From Ananas comosus (Eukaryota > Streptophyta > Magnoliopsida > Poales > Bromeliaceae): 64,000 nucleotides of DNA. A program made the translations under genes and the position numbers. This document shows positions 23,851-35,634 of the stretch, piece by piece. Numbering within the stretch: the first letter of the stretch is position 1; the number at the start of each line of letters is the position of its first letter. The notes beneath the pieces were generated by a model. The model had not been told where the DNA came from. It did not search any database and saw only the letters and a program-made list of their open reading frames with translations. The DNA lies in contig NC_033625.1 in assembly GCF_001540865.1 (NCBI RefSeq), positions 6,532,023 to 6,596,022 of the forward strand, read 5' to 3'.

Positions 23851-24300
23851 TTTTGAAATATAAATATAAAATATGATTCGAAAACTAGTGATTTAAATAT
23901 TAAGTAAAATTGTACAGAAACCCCCTCATCTGTTATTTGAGTTGAGAAAACCCCTCAACTTTATTTGTCTGGATTATCACATATTTTAAAGGGTTAATTT
24001 CATTTGTAGTTTCTCTCTCAAAAAAAAAAAAATTTTATTTGTAACCCCACAAATAGGGATGTCAACGAGCCGGATACGAGAATTTTTAAATATCCGAACC
24101 CGAATCCGGCTACCAAATCTAAAATTTTAAACCCGAATTTAAATTCGGCGGATTTTAAAAATTCATATCCAAATTCGAACCCGACCAAAAATACGAAACC
24201 GAACCCGCAAATCCGAACCAGAATCAATTATTTCTCTTTACAATATTTAAAAATATATTATATTTCAATATAAATTTTTAAAATATAAATTCAAATATAA
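23851..24300. other. AT-rich upstream region with a 'cggattcgggttcgga' repeat
   Basis: No gene is seen. About 24060-24230 holds a degenerate sequence built from 'ccgaacccgaat'-like words; related stretches occur at 56515-56720 and 59766-60120, so it is a dispersed repeat of unknown class. A fragment near 23994 begins gggttaatttcatttgtag, matching the terminus of the MITE at 50463. Confidence 0.45.
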
Positions 24301-24336
24301 TATCAAATATATATAGAGAGAGAGAGAGAGAAAAAA

Positions 24337-24563
24337 CTAGACTAGAATACTATTTATATCACCAAGTCATTAGTACTATTAAGTTTTCGGTTCTTGAATA
24401 AAACGATGTACGATTAGAATAATAGTGATCCCTTAGGATTGAGTGAGTAGTTGGTTTAATAGTTTGATCTAGCGAATGAAAATAATCAAAGAGATAGATC
24501 AAACAGTATAAAATTTGATAGTACCAAGTACTTGGTGTTATCAATAACATTATAGCCGAACTA
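24337..24563. mobile_element. MITE family D, copy 1
   Basis: It begins ctagactagaatactat and ends near cattatagccgaac. The interior shares 'ttttcggttcttg...gattagaat' and 'gaatgaaaataatcaaagagatag' with the elements at 26219-26420 and 40642-40900. It lies between GA-rich and TA-rich microsatellites. Confidence 0.6.
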
Positions 24564-24565
24564 TA

Positions 24566-24616
<51 letters not shown>
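24564..24616. repeat. TA/GA microsatellite
   Basis: A (TA)n run passes into a (GA)n run directly between two MITEs. Confidence 0.85.
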
Positions 24617-24618
<2 letters not shown>

Positions 24619-25152
24619 GAGCTAGAATACTATCAATAGGAAACGAGCTTCGTTGCCACCCATTTGTTTTCGATGATAGAGCTTCCAAATTAACGTTCGG
24701 CACTGTTGAACATGATTTATACCACTTGAAGTGCTTAGAAAGCAAATTTCAAATCTTTTCGACATTATTTGCCTAATGATCAAAGGGTTTCAAAATATGT
24801 AATTTTAATGGTCGGTATGAGAAGTTTGCTCATTTAACGACGTAAAAATATCGAAATCAATTAAATTTTTGTTAAATTTTTTTTAAAACTATTTACAATA
24901 AGATCTATACTCTTGATCTTCATTACAAAACTCCTATCGTCATTTTTTGAAAAATATTAATTTTCAGTTGTTCATTTTTGTGTCTACTTGATGGATAAGA
25001 AAATAATATTGGAAATATATGAAATTTGATTTCTAAACACTTCAAATAGTATAGATTTTGTTCAACGGTGCCGATCGTCGACTTGGAGGCTCCATCATCG
25101 AAACAAATGGGTGGCAACGGAGCCCGTTTGCTGCTAATAGGATTCCAGTCAA
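24617..25152. mobile_element. MITE family B, copy 1 (complete)
   Basis: Nearly palindromic over its whole length. The left end (ttgagctagaatactat, then gttgccacccatttgtttt) is the inverse of the right end (aaacaaatgggtggcaac, then gattccagtcaa). No coding capacity. Copies also at 25701-25936 (half) and 55947-56459. Confidence 0.75.
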
Positions 25153-25232
25153 CTCTCTCTCTCTCTCTCTCTATATATATAGAGAGACTCTCTCTCTCTC
25201 TCTATATATAGAGAAAGCGAGAGAAAGAGAAA
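25153..25232. repeat. CT/TA/GA microsatellite
   Basis: (CT)n, (TA)n and (GA)n runs alternate and themselves form an inverted repeat around 'tatatatagaga' between two MITEs. Confidence 0.85.
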
Positions 25233-25700
25233 GCTAGGCTGGTATACTATCCGTAGCACGCAGGCCTCTATACTATCAAGTTGTTTTTTAATGATGCGAC
25301 TTCCAAATCGACGATCGGCTTCGTTAAACTTAAACTACACTATTAAAAGTATTTGAAAACTAAATTTCATAATTTTTCGACATCATTTGGCTAGTGATTA
25401 AAATGTCTCAAAATTGACAATTTTAATAGTCGATGTGATGCGTTTGTAAATTTAACGGTGTAAAATAATCCAAATCTGATAAAATTTTTATATAAAATTC
25501 TTTTCACTATTTAGAGTACGATCAGTAACTACGATCAGTAACTCTGATCATAAAGTAAACTATGTCGAAAAAATATAAAATTTTATTTCTAAAAACTTTA
25601 AATACTCTAGATCGGTTTTAACGGTGTGGATAGTTAATTTGAACACCCTAAGATCGAAAACGAGACTATAGTACCGGAGCCCCGGTACTATAGATAGTCT
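25233..25700. mobile_element. MITE related to family B
   Basis: The left end gctaggctggtatactat is mirrored by the right end ccggtactatagatagtct near 25682. Inside are 'cgacgatcggcttcgttaa' and its inverse-like 'aacggtgtggatagttaat', paralleling family B. Divergent, no coding capacity. Confidence 0.6.
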
Positions 25701-25936
25701 TGAATACAAGACTCCTACCATCATTTTTTAAAGAATATTTATTTTCAGTCGTTCATTTTTTCGTTCAATTGATGGATAAGAGAACAATATCGAAAACGTA
25801 TGAAATTTAATTTCTAAACACTTCAAGTGGTATAGATCATGTTCAACGGTGCCGATCGTCGATTTAAAGGCTCCATCATCGAAAACAAATGGGTGGCAAC
25901 GGAGCCCGTTTGCTACCGATAGTATTCTAGCTCAAC
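25701..25936. mobile_element. MITE family B, half copy
   Basis: It corresponds to only the right half of the complete family B element at 24617 (gttcaacggtgccgatcg, then aaacaaatgggtggcaac, ending gtattctagctcaa). The left half is missing; it abuts the preceding element directly, so one of the two was probably inserted or deleted through the other. Confidence 0.65.
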
Positions 25937-25959
25937 TATATATATATATATATATATCG

Positions 25960-26154
25960 TAGGACTTGTACTATTAGGAGCATAGCAGCCATTGTGCTCC
26001 AAAGTTCTTAACCATTCATCAATTTTGATAGGTGCACCTAGTTTTTTTTTCCAATTTCTCCTCTCTCTCACCCTAATCATCCATCAAAATTGGTGGATGG
26101 TGAAAAACTTAGAAGCACAATGACTGCCATACTTTTAATAACACAGTAGTCCCA
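25960..26154. mobile_element. MITE family C, copy 1
   Basis: The left end taggacttgtactattagg with 'agccattgtgctcc' is mirrored at the right by 'agcacaatgactgcc' and 'acacagtagtccca'. Internal inverted words: 'catcaattttgatagg' and 'catcaaaattggtgg'. A better preserved copy is at 33700-33951. Confidence 0.7.
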
Positions 26155-26218
26155 CTCTCTCTTTCTCTTTCTCTCTTACTCGCTCACTCCCTCTCTCTCT
26201 CTCTCTATATAGGAGCAA

Positions 26219-26420
26219 TTAGGCTACTATACTATTAATAACACCAAGACATTAATGCTATTATATTTTCGGTTCTTGGATGAAAAAAAATGCGATTAGA
26301 ATGATAATAATTCCCTAAGATTGTACTATTAGGTGACTAGTTGAATAGTACGATCTAATCGATAGAAATGATCAAAGGTAGCACTAAACACTTCGTGCTA
26401 TCAATAGTACAGTAACCAGA
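26219..26420. mobile_element. MITE family D, copy 2
   Basis: It begins ttaggctactatactatta and ends tatcaatagtacagtaacca, with interior words shared with 24337-24563 and 40642-40900. It is flanked on both sides by CT microsatellite sequence. Confidence 0.65.
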
Positions 26421-27951
26421 CTCTCTCTATCTATAAACTCATATTAATCCCCTAATTTTGTCCATGTGGCATGCTTTCCTTAACCATTGGCTGTGAGGCC
26501 CACCTTCTTTATTACTCATCTCCTTTTCTTAAACCTACTTTTTTTTAGAGATAGTTTTTCCTTCCGTCTCTTCGGTAGAAAACAACTTTATACTGTCTAT
26601 TTGGTTTTCGTGCTCCCCTCCTAAAGATCATTTTCCTTCTCTCTCTTTAGTAGAAGAGAACTTTATTCCGTTTATTAGATTTATGTGCTCCGCTCCTAAA
26701 CTCCTCAAAATCAACTTGAAATCTCACTTCTCTTTTACCAAAAACCTTTTACAAGCTGTCTCCCCTTCCCTCACCCCACTTCCCTCAGTGCGGTTGTTGG
26801 TGCGACCGAAATCGAGACATGGAACGTGACAAGGACCGCAATCAAGATTGAGAGCACGAGAGAGCACCACATGTGCCCCAGTGCTTCGCAATCCCGAACC
26901 CTAGCTACCTGATGGCCCCAAACCCTAGCATCGAGCCTCTAGGATGGCTCCAAACCGAGTGGTATCGAAGTTGCAGCTATGCACTCGATGGGGATTCATG
27001 CAATTGCGCCCGAGCAATCGCCGGTGCACTATGGGCAAGTTCCAAATGGGTATATAGTAGTTCCTCCTCGGCAAGGGTTGATCCCTCCCTTGTGGGTATT
27101 TTTGAACTACTATTTGCTCTTTATGATAAATTTTATTCTTTGGTCTTTTTTTTGCTAGATTATTATCTATGATGATTTGGCTTTGATTTGTGAATGATAA
27201 AAGTAAGAGTTTTACATTCATATTAAATTTTATTAATTAAATTAATGAGTGGCGGTATATTATGTTAAGTGTTTTGTTGTTAATAGAGATAAGCGCATAG
27301 GAGATGAGCCGCAATATATAATGTTAAGTGTTCTGATAAGTTCTGTATTGTCATGCAATGTTTTGAGATACGCATACGTTGATTATGAAAATTGAGGGGA
27401 TGGGGTGATGAGTGAAAAGAAGTTTTTGGCACCACAAAAAAAAAGAAGCTGTTGTTTGGAAAGGGATTCTCTTGATATCGACAATTGATATTTTTTACTA
27501 TAGTTTTGCATTGTTGTTATTAGTGAGAAACATCAGCAATCGCAATTCTTGCGGTTGTTAAAGATCACTTTCCCTCTATGTTGGTATGCGTAAATTTATC
27601 TAACTACATTTCGTTTACACAAATGACCATCACCATGCGGCTTCGGCTGAGCTTGCAGACGACATTCCCAAGAACCATCGGACCAATATCAGACATCATT
27701 GAAAAAATTACATATTCAAATTGCCCTTGCATATAAATAGAATCTTATAAAGCTTCAAAACTTCTTGGGGTGCTCCTACTAATGTTGCTATTGTCGTAAC
27801 TCGGCTCGGCGGTTCATCGGCGTTTGTTGAGAAGGTAATGCCTTTTTTTATTAGTTATACTATTTCATCCTTATCGCGTGTAAATTTAAAATTTATTTGA
27901 GTTTTATAATGAATTTAATTTAAGGCCGGCTTCTTTATTTGGTGTTTGCAG
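26421..27951. other. Unassigned region before the response-regulator exon
   Basis: An open frame at 26873-27172 (+) has higher GC than its surroundings but no recognisable domain. A short stretch near 27750 (reading KASKLLG) could be a remnant of the preceding response-regulator exon, but this is weak. Otherwise AT-rich with nothing recognised. Confidence 0.35.
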
Positions 27952-28029
27952 GAGATTGAAGTAAATTTGATAATTACTGATTATTGTATGCCGGGAATGA
28001 CCATGTATGATCTTCTAAACAGACTCAAG
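27952..28029 (+). pseudogene. Orphan exon of a type-A response regulator
   Basis: A 78-bp in-frame exon (26 codons) encodes [20 protein letters not shown] followed by LLNRLK. It is the phospho-acceptor exon of cytokinin type-A response regulators, with the receiver aspartate in ITDYCMPGM. It keeps an acceptor (tttgcag ending 27951) and a donor (GT at 28030). The glycine that normally follows MPGMT is Met here. The other exons (receiver N-terminus, PVVIMSSEN, C-terminus) were not found within several kilobases, so this is a captured or left-over fragment, not a working gene. Confidence 0.7.
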
Positions 28030-28755
28030 GTACTCTTTTTTTAATGCTTAATTTGTAACAACACTTATAATTACTTTAATTTTCTGTTTCCAAGTTTTTT
28101 GTTCCAATTTATTGATGAAAAATTTGTGATATTGTTAATTCACAAATCATTTTTTTTGAAAGATATTCTAGATATGATCATATCTTTATATGAATGAGCC
28201 TTCTAAGATAATAAACTATAATAATATTTATCCGTCGTATCGCGCGGATCTCTAAATTAGTATATATTTATAATCAATCATTCTCTAACCATTTAATGGT
28301 AAAATAGCCACACCAAAGAAGTATAGATTAAAATTTACTCTTTTTTAAGGTTCATACTATGTATCTTACAGCATATACTGATTTTTGTTTACATCACAAC
28401 AACAACAACATGTGATCATCTACGCAACCACAGTATGTGATCTTGAATTAAAGCTTTCATTACTTTACTACACTAACAAAAATATTATATTTCCTTCAAG
28501 AATGATGGGCATAATTGTAATTTCCCTCCACAATCAACCAATACACTTATGTGATATGTACACAAGCATATCAACACCCACCCACCCCCACCGGCAAATC
28601 CGAGCCCCACGATCTCATCTCGCCGGCCGCCGCAGCCGCACGATCTATATCAAACGGCCCCAAATGCCCCGACTCGATTAAGTTATAATCGGAGTCGAAC
28701 CGAATTTAGCTCAATTTAGACTCTTTTTTTTCCATCTGCATCCGGCCCGATTTGT
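28030..28755. other. Intergenic AT-rich DNA and NAC 3' UTR
   Basis: Nothing coding is recognised. The GC-richer stretch 28570-28755 adjoins the NAC stop codon and is its likely 3' untranslated region. Confidence 0.4.
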
Positions 28756-30402
28756 TCAAAAGGGTTTGGTCCAGTACATGAGAATGTCCTGCGGAAATGG
28801 GTCCCTGAACCCGGGCGAAGCCAGACCGGACGGTTCGAAGTGGGGCAGAACTGGTCCGGGCTGAACCGGCTCCTCGAACACCCTCTCCCACTCCTTCCAC
28901 CGCGGCTGGCTCTCTACCTCTCTCTCGCACGCGAACTCGGGCGAGGCCGAGTTCACGTGCTCGGAGCAGCTCGAGTCCGTGTGCAACCGGGGGATCGAAT
29001 CAGACGGAGGATCAAAATAAGCCATCTCGGTAAACGGTTGCATATGCGAGTGCGCGGGTAATAGAACCGGTTTTTGTTCGGGGGGTGACAAACACGGCCT
29101 AATCATGCTCCCCGAACCAGATGGTTTCCGGTCCGAACCAGTCGGCTTGTCGAGAGCACCTTTTTTGTTGTAGATTCGGCACAGAACCCAATCATCTAGC
29201 TGCATCAAGAAACAAAAAGCAAAAGTTAGATAAATAATTGAATTATGACCTATAAATTCAATGTGATGTCATTCATATATCTGGATTGTAGTGGAAAAGA
29301 AGCTATGGAGAATCAAATGCTTTCACACCTAAAAAACAACTCGGCCATGACATCAGTCACATCATATAGCAAGTTGCCAATAGGCCATGGCCCACATAAA
29401 TAATTCGGCCCACTAAGATTGATAGCGACGCGTAACCGACCAATAATAATTCGACAAGTGGTCGCCGTAACATCACGCGGCCCCTTTGGGCCGGGCCCAT
29501 AACATGCATTTAATCATGTGGGGCTCCGCAATCCACTTGTCGTCGCGTGGCCCCACTTTTGATCGGTTCAGTTCGAATTAATTCGATTCGGTTCGGTTCA
29601 GCTGCTTACCCTGAGGCTGTTCTTCTTGCGGGCCGACCGGTCCACGTCAGCGAGCCGGTACTCGTGCATGATCCAATTCGTTTTCTCGCCCTTGGGCGCC
29701 TTCCCGGTGTAAAAAACCAGGGCCTTCTTAATGCCGACCGGTTTAGGCGAGCCGATCGGTTTGTCCGCGCCCGTCGCTTTCCAGTAACCAGACCCGGCCG
29801 CCCGGTTCGGCCTCGACCCGTTCGGGTACTTTCGGTCCCTCGGCGAAAAGAAGTACCATTCCTTCTCTCCGTACATCGCCATACCTGTAATCACCAAAAT
29901 AATATATTTATATATTATTTTAAATATACTCAACGTATATCATCACGAGCACGAATTTTAAAGCACGGGTGGTTCCTAAATTCATAAGCTAGACCAAGCC
30001 GGTCCTATTTTGATCCAGATCATCTTTTTTTTTTTTTTTTTTGAGAGAAAGATAGTATGTTACCCGCTTTATTTATTTTGTTTAGAAATAAATGAAATAT
30101 GAATCAACTAGAATTCGAACTTGTGATCTCGGGTATCAACCACCAAGCCCTTTGCCACTTGCACTAGGGACGATCGGTAGATCGTCTGATTTCGATCAAG
30201 AACTGCTAAGAACAAATCGAATAAGGAGCAACAGTGTACCAGGGAGGTGCCACGGGTCGTACTTATACAAGTCGACCTCGGCGATGATCGGGACGGCGAT
30301 CGGCATCGCGGCGCACCTCCTGCAGAGGTAGTGCGTCACGAGCTCCTCATCCGTCGGATGGAACCGGAACCCCGGCGGCAGCTGAAGATCGTGACCGCTC
30401 AT
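28756..30402 (-). CDS. NAC: NAC transcription factor, SNAC/ATAF stress subgroup
   Basis: It is a DNA-binding transcription factor of the plant NAC family, acting in the nucleus as a dimer. Three exons: 30402-30240, 29884-29610 and 29199-28756, all GT-AG and in phase, giving 293 aa. The NAC domain fills about 1-160: subdomain [23 protein letters not shown] with [16 protein letters not shown] and [47 protein letters not shown]. The start is MSGHD; no other ATG precedes it in frame. The C-terminal half is Pro/Glu/Ser-rich and ends YWTKPF, a presumed activation region. The domain is closest in my recollection to rice SNAC2/OsNAC6 and Arabidopsis ATAF1, which respond to drought, salt and ABA. The two introns sit at the usual NAC positions. 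Confidence 0.94.
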
Positions 30403-30823
30403 TTTTTTTTTTTCCTCTCGTCGATCGATCCCCACCGTCCGATCGACAATTCCTAATCTCTAAGCTCCTTTTTTTTCTTTTTCTTTTTTCTTTTTAATAT
30501 CTCCTCTACCTCCTCCTTTTGGATTGGAGCTTATTATTATTAGAGAGCTTGAAACTTGGGACCGGAGAGGAGCGCGTAATTTATAGAGGGGAGTGGGAAG
30601 GGGGAGAGCGAAGGGGATGGCGACACGTGCGGCCTCGGGAGGCGGGGAGCTTCCAGAAGCGAAACGTGGGAACGAACCGCGCACACACGAGGGGGTAATT
30701 CGGCGCGTGTTGACCGTTGACCCGCCCACGTGGCGCGCATCGAGCGGCGACTGCGGCGCGGGATTCTGTCACTGCTTACGTCTCGGTTTTTGGACCGACG
30801 CGCACGTCGGCAGCACACGTGGC
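30403..30823 (-). promoter_or_regulatory. NAC 5' UTR and promoter with TATA, ABRE, DRE and W-box motifs
   Basis: A TATA box (gene strand TATAAATTA) lies at 30577-30585, placing the transcript start near 30550 and a leader of about 145 bases. Upstream are G-box/ABRE cores: CACGTG at 30624-30629, ACGTG at 30664-30668, CCACGTGGC at 30726-30734 and CACACGTGGC at 30814-30823; a DRE core ACCGAC at 30794-30799; and two W-boxes TTGACC at 30710-30715 and 30717-30722. The motifs are direct readings. Control by ABA, dehydration and WRKY factors is inferred. Confidence 0.7.
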
Positions 30824-31105
30824 GCTCGATTAGCGGCGGCCGATACAGAAGTCTTTCGTGGACCGGGGCCTCTATCTAATCTATGAACTATGCACATTGT
30901 TGATACCGGTTCGTTTCGCCCGCACTGTATGGTATGTGTCCTTGTTCAATAAAATAACCCATTTGGCGTTGATAAATATCTTGTACTTCGTAGAATTTAT
31001 TCTTAATCAAGTAAAAATAAATTGTACGGCGTGTTATTCTCTATATAAACACGTAAAATATATTTTTTATTATAGACAACGCACGATTCTCATCNGCATA
31101 CCAGC

Positions 31106-31110
<5 letters not shown>
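30824..31110. other. Distal NAC upstream sequence
   Basis: No gene or repeat is recognised. One N at 31095 precedes the microsatellite. Confidence 0.4.

Positions 31111-31196
<86 letters not shown>
31111..31196. repeat. CT then AT microsatellite
   Basis: A (CT)n run is followed by a (AT)n run; the adjacent N at 31095 suggests uncertain length. Confidence 0.9.
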
Positions 31197-31199
<3 letters not shown>

Positions 31200-33699
31200 C
31201 CAAAAAAAAAAAGGAAACTTGACTTTAAATATAAAAAAATAAAAATTTAATCATTACTAAACATTTCAAAATTCCAAAGTCCTCCGAAGCTTTGAATTTC
31301 CAATATACCACCGGTCTATAGACCGCGGTCCACGCAACGAGTTTCGCCGGTTCGTGGGCCCACGCAACGAGTTATATCTCGAGAAAGCAGGGTCCTTTCG
31401 GTGGGCCCCGCGGATCACGACGGCGGGCCGCTCACGAGTCGACACGTAGCACGCGCGGGAGCTTCGAGGAAAGTAGCCTTGGCCTTTTCTATTTTTAACT
31501 TTGAATTTCGCGCCGGATAAAGAGGTGGATAAGGATGAGCGAGGATAAGGAATCCCGAATAAACCCATTCCTTCGTTTTAAATGGTTGATTTTAAAATGG
31601 TTGATTTTTTCTTTTTGTTAAAAAAAAAAAATTTTGTATTTTATATATTTTTTTATTTTCCTCACGTGGGATAGAAATGAGTAGAATAATGGAATAAGGA
31701 AAAGTTATTCACGCACCTGGTGCACCGTGGAAAATTCAATATATATCTATTATGATGCTGATAAAAGCATAAGTTTTATTTATTTTTTATTTCTAGTAAT
31801 ATTTTAATATACAGTCATTTTAAATTATTCATTGCAAATAATTTATCAAATAATAATTTATTCTTAACTATAAATCTTGAAAATAAAAATATCTATCACT
31901 TTTTATGACGATAAAACTTTTGTATTAATATTATATTTACGTGTTTATCAAATATTTATTTTCNGATATTTACGTGTTTCTCAAATATTTATTTTTTCAT
32001 AAATAATGCATATCTAATCGTACGCTTATATAATATCTAATCGTAACGTAATACCTACTGCCATCTTATTTAATATTTTATAAAGACAAATAACGTAACG
32101 AAATAAACTTTTAATTTCTCTTTACCTCTAACAGTTATTTTTTTTTTCTATTAAATATTTTTATATCATTCAATATTCTTTTTTAATGTCAATCTTCAAA
32201 CTCAATTTTATCTACCAATATATAGCTTTTGTATAAACTTTTTATTAATCGCAACCAATAATCAAATTTTAAATTTAATTTAATTTAAATATCAATCTAA
32301 ATTTTAATTTTATTTGATATACAATTTTTATTTCATTTGAAATTTATAGTTGAGATTTAATTATATAATTTAAATTTAAATTTTTTAAATTTTAAATTAA
32401 AATTAAAATTTGATTTCAATTATAAATTAAATATAATATTAGATATTAAATTTGAATTAACAATTCTAACTAAAGCTGATTAAATTAAATTTTAAATTTT
32501 GAATTAAACATAAATTAAAATTTTTATACTTTTAAATTAAAACATATATTTAAATATTGGATTCACTAGAAATCGAAAAATATAGAGAAATATTCAATAT
32601 ATATAAAAAGAAAAAAAAAATAGAACTATATAATTTTTGTTGGCGGCAACTATTTAAATTTGAATTAGGATATGAAAAATATTTTTGAATAAAATATAAT
32701 AGATGAATTTACTTTTTCAAAAAATTAAATTTTTATCGTAAATTTTCTAATAAATATGATACACAAATTTAGTTTGATTTGAAATAATTATTAAAGTATA
32801 TATTAACAAACCCATTTTTTGGTTTAAAAAAATTTTGCATTCTATTTGCGTAAATAGAAAAAAAATTTATACACTATCCAAATTTTTTTCAACCGAAGAA
32901 TATCTACTGCAGAATATTTTTCACATACATAAACACACATAAAATATTTGCAATATCCATTATCATTCAATTAAATCACTAAAATAAAATTAGATTTAAA
33001 AAATAGAATGATTTAAAATAAAGCATATCAACTCGACTCAAATGTTAAATTTGGTAAGACTATCAACTCGAATTTAAATTTTATGTTTGGTAAGACTATC
33101 AACTTGACTTTAAATTTTATGTTTAATTCATGATTTTAAACTTGAATCTATATTTAAATTTAAAATTTACAATTAATTTATAATTTTAAATTTTGGATCT
33201 ATCGTTAAATTGTTTCAAACCAAAAATAATTAACTAATTTGAAAATAAACTGCTTATATTCAAATTACGGACTGAAAAAAAACTTCAAATTTTAAGTTTT
33301 TCTCATAAATTTAAATCTGAATCTATTAATTTAAAATTTTGAATTAATTAGAATTTTAAATTCGGATACAAATTAATAGAAAATTTGTATGTTGTGAAAC
33401 ATATATAAAAATATTTACAGTATAACTAAATTGAAAATACAAAAAACTTATTTGGAGATAAATTAAAATTATAAAAAATCAAATTATCGACACATAGCAC
33501 AGACAACAATATAAATTTAAAATATAAATATAAATTTAATTTAAAATTGAAGGTGACATTTTGAATTAAACATAAATTAAAATTTTCATACTTTTAGTTT
33601 GAAATATATACTTAAATTTTAAATTTGCCAGAATTAAAAAAAATATAGAAAAATAGAACTATCTGACTATTGTCGGTAACAATAATTTGAATTTCAAAG
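31197..33699. other. Very AT-rich intergenic DNA
   Basis: No gene. 31266-31560 is moderately GC-rich with an open minus-strand frame lacking any recognised domain. An N at 31964 is flanked by two near-identical copies of 'tttacgtgttt(a/c)tcaaatattt', probably an assembly join. 32200-33680 is homopolymer-like AT sequence with scattered short repeats of 'aaattttaaatt'. Confidence 0.4.
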
Positions 33700-33951
33700 T
33701 AGGGCTACTGTTCTATTAGGAGCACTGCAACCCTTATACTTCTAAGTTCCTAATCGTCCATCAATTTTGATGGATGGTTAGGATGAGAGAAAAAAAAAAT
33801 GATCAGAAATTAAAGAGAAGAAAAATTGAGAAATCCAATTTCTCTCCAATTTCTCTTCTCCCTTTCATCCTAACCATTCATCAAATTTGATAGGCGGTTA
33901 GGAACTTAGGAGCACAAAGGCTGCTGTGTTCCTAATAGCACAGTAGCCCTA
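33700..33951. mobile_element. MITE family C, copy 2
   Basis: Terminal inverted repeats: tagggctactgttctattag at 33700 and its near-perfect inverse ending agcacagtagcccta at 33951. The next bases also pair (agcactgcaacc and ggctgctgtgtt). Internal inverted words 'catcaattttgatgg' and 'catcaaatttgatag'. No coding capacity. Confidence 0.8.
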
Positions 33952-34593
33952 CTCTTAAATTTCAATTAGATATAGAAAATTTTTGAATAAAAATATTAGA
34001 GATGAATTTAATTTTTAAAACTTTAAATTTTCGGATGAATATGACAGACCTAAAAAATATTGCATTCCATTTGTAGAAAATAGAAAAATATCTATAAGGC
34101 ACATTGAAAATATTCATACTATACACTATCTCTCAATTAACTAACTAAGAATAAATTAGGTTTGAAAAATAGAATGATTTAAAAATAAGCCTATCAAATC
34201 AACTTTAAATTTTAAGTTTGATTCATAATTTCAAACATAAATCCATATTTTAATTCAAAATTTGAAAATAATTTGAAATTTTAATATTTGGGTCTATAAA
34301 CAAATTGCTTCAAACAAAAAATAGTTAATTAACTTGAAAATATATCAAATTTGAAAGATAAATGGGTTGATAAATAAATCTATGTCTCCAATCACTATTT
34401 ATATTTAAATTATAGATTCAAAATTAGCTTCAAATTTTGAGTTTTATTCATAAATTCAAATCTAAATTTATAAATTTAAAATTTAGAATTAATTCAAATT
34501 TTTAAAATTTAGATATATATACAACAAAATTTGTATATTACAGAACACATATGAAAAATATTTACAGTATAACTAAATTAAAAATATATAAAA
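33952..34593. other. AT-rich intergenic DNA
   Basis: Nothing recognised. The stretch resembles 33000-33480 in word content (for example 'tcaaatttgaa' and 'aaattttaagttt'), suggesting an old duplication. Confidence 0.35.
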
Positions 34594-34963
34594 TTTAGGC
34601 TAAATTATATAAAACCATCCTGTCAAAATCTGATTTTTCACTTTCCACCTTGTCAATTAAAAACCTACACTTTGCCCCCTTCTAAATGAAAAATGTTCAC
34701 GTCGCCCCTGCCGTTAGTAATCTGTTGGGATTCCGTTTATAAAATATTATTATATATTTTTTTATGCCAAAAATGCCCTCAGCCTTCTCTCCTGAGGGGC
34801 AAAATGGTGGGGGCAAAATGGTCATTTTATCATCACGGTTTATACCGTACTCCCCTGTAAACATTTTTTATTTTACAAAGGAGCAAGTGTAGATTTCCAA
34901 ATGACAGTGGGGGAAGTGAAAAATCGGATTTTGATAGGGAGATTTTGTGTAATTTAGCCTAAA
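34594..34963. mobile_element. MITE family F ('tttaggctaaatta'), copy 1
   Basis: Terminal inverted repeats: tttaggctaaattatat at 34594 and the inverse taatttagcctaaa ending 34963, extending inward for about 50 bases (ctgatttttcactt and its inverse aagtgaaaaatcgg). Non-coding. Related elements are at 57217-57620 and 59265-59618. Confidence 0.8.
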
Positions 34964-35275
34964 ACTTATTTGAAGATAAATTAAAGTTAGAGAAAAAAAA
35001 AATCAATTGATAAATGGTCTCATGCCACCAATAACTATTTAAATTTAAAATATAAATATAAATATAGTTTAGTTAAATATGATGTACATTGCACGTACAC
35101 TATAAGTAGTAATCTAAAAAAAAAAAAGAAAAAAGAGCTAAGCCATAAGGAGGGCAAAATGAAATTTTTTGAACCGTAGAATGACAAAGTTAAAAAAAGC
35201 TACATCATAATAGGCAATTTGAAGCTTAAGAAATTAAAATATTACAAATGTTAGCCGTTAAAGTAATTTTTTTAA

Positions 35276-35634
35276 GGATAAACTTCAAATACCACGCCTG
35301 TAGTTTCATACTTTTTTATTTTAGTACTCTATGGTTTAAAGTGTATAAAATTAGTATCCTGTGGTTTTATTTTTATTTTTTCGTCAGCTTTTTCGTTAAT
35401 ATTTCATTAAATTATATACAAAAAAAACTTCAGATACCCCACCTAGGTTTATCGAATATTCACTTTAGTACCCTTTAGTTTAAACTTTGTCACTAATTTA
35501 ACGAAAAAAATTTGTGAAATCGATAATAAAAAGATAAAAAGAAAAACACATGACACTAAATTGATACACTTTAAACCCCAAGACACTAAAATTAAAAAGT
35601 GTGAAACCATATAGGTGATATTTGAAGTTGTCCC
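35276..35634. mobile_element. MITE family A ('acttcaaatacc'), copy 1
   Basis: A palindromic element beginning ggataaacttcaaatacc and ending gatatttgaagttgtcc. The interior consists of repeats of 'ctttagtaccctgtggttt' and 'aaagtgtatcaagttag' followed by their inverses. Seven copies occur in this window; none codes for protein. Confidence 0.75.

Noticed and set aside
26873..27172. Possible small gene (99 codons)
   Set aside because: Open on both strands, no domain, no convincing splice or start context; left as unassigned.
30460..30886. Several open frames on both strands upstream of NAC
   Set aside because: They coincide with the GC-rich promoter and leader, overlap each other and lack similarity.
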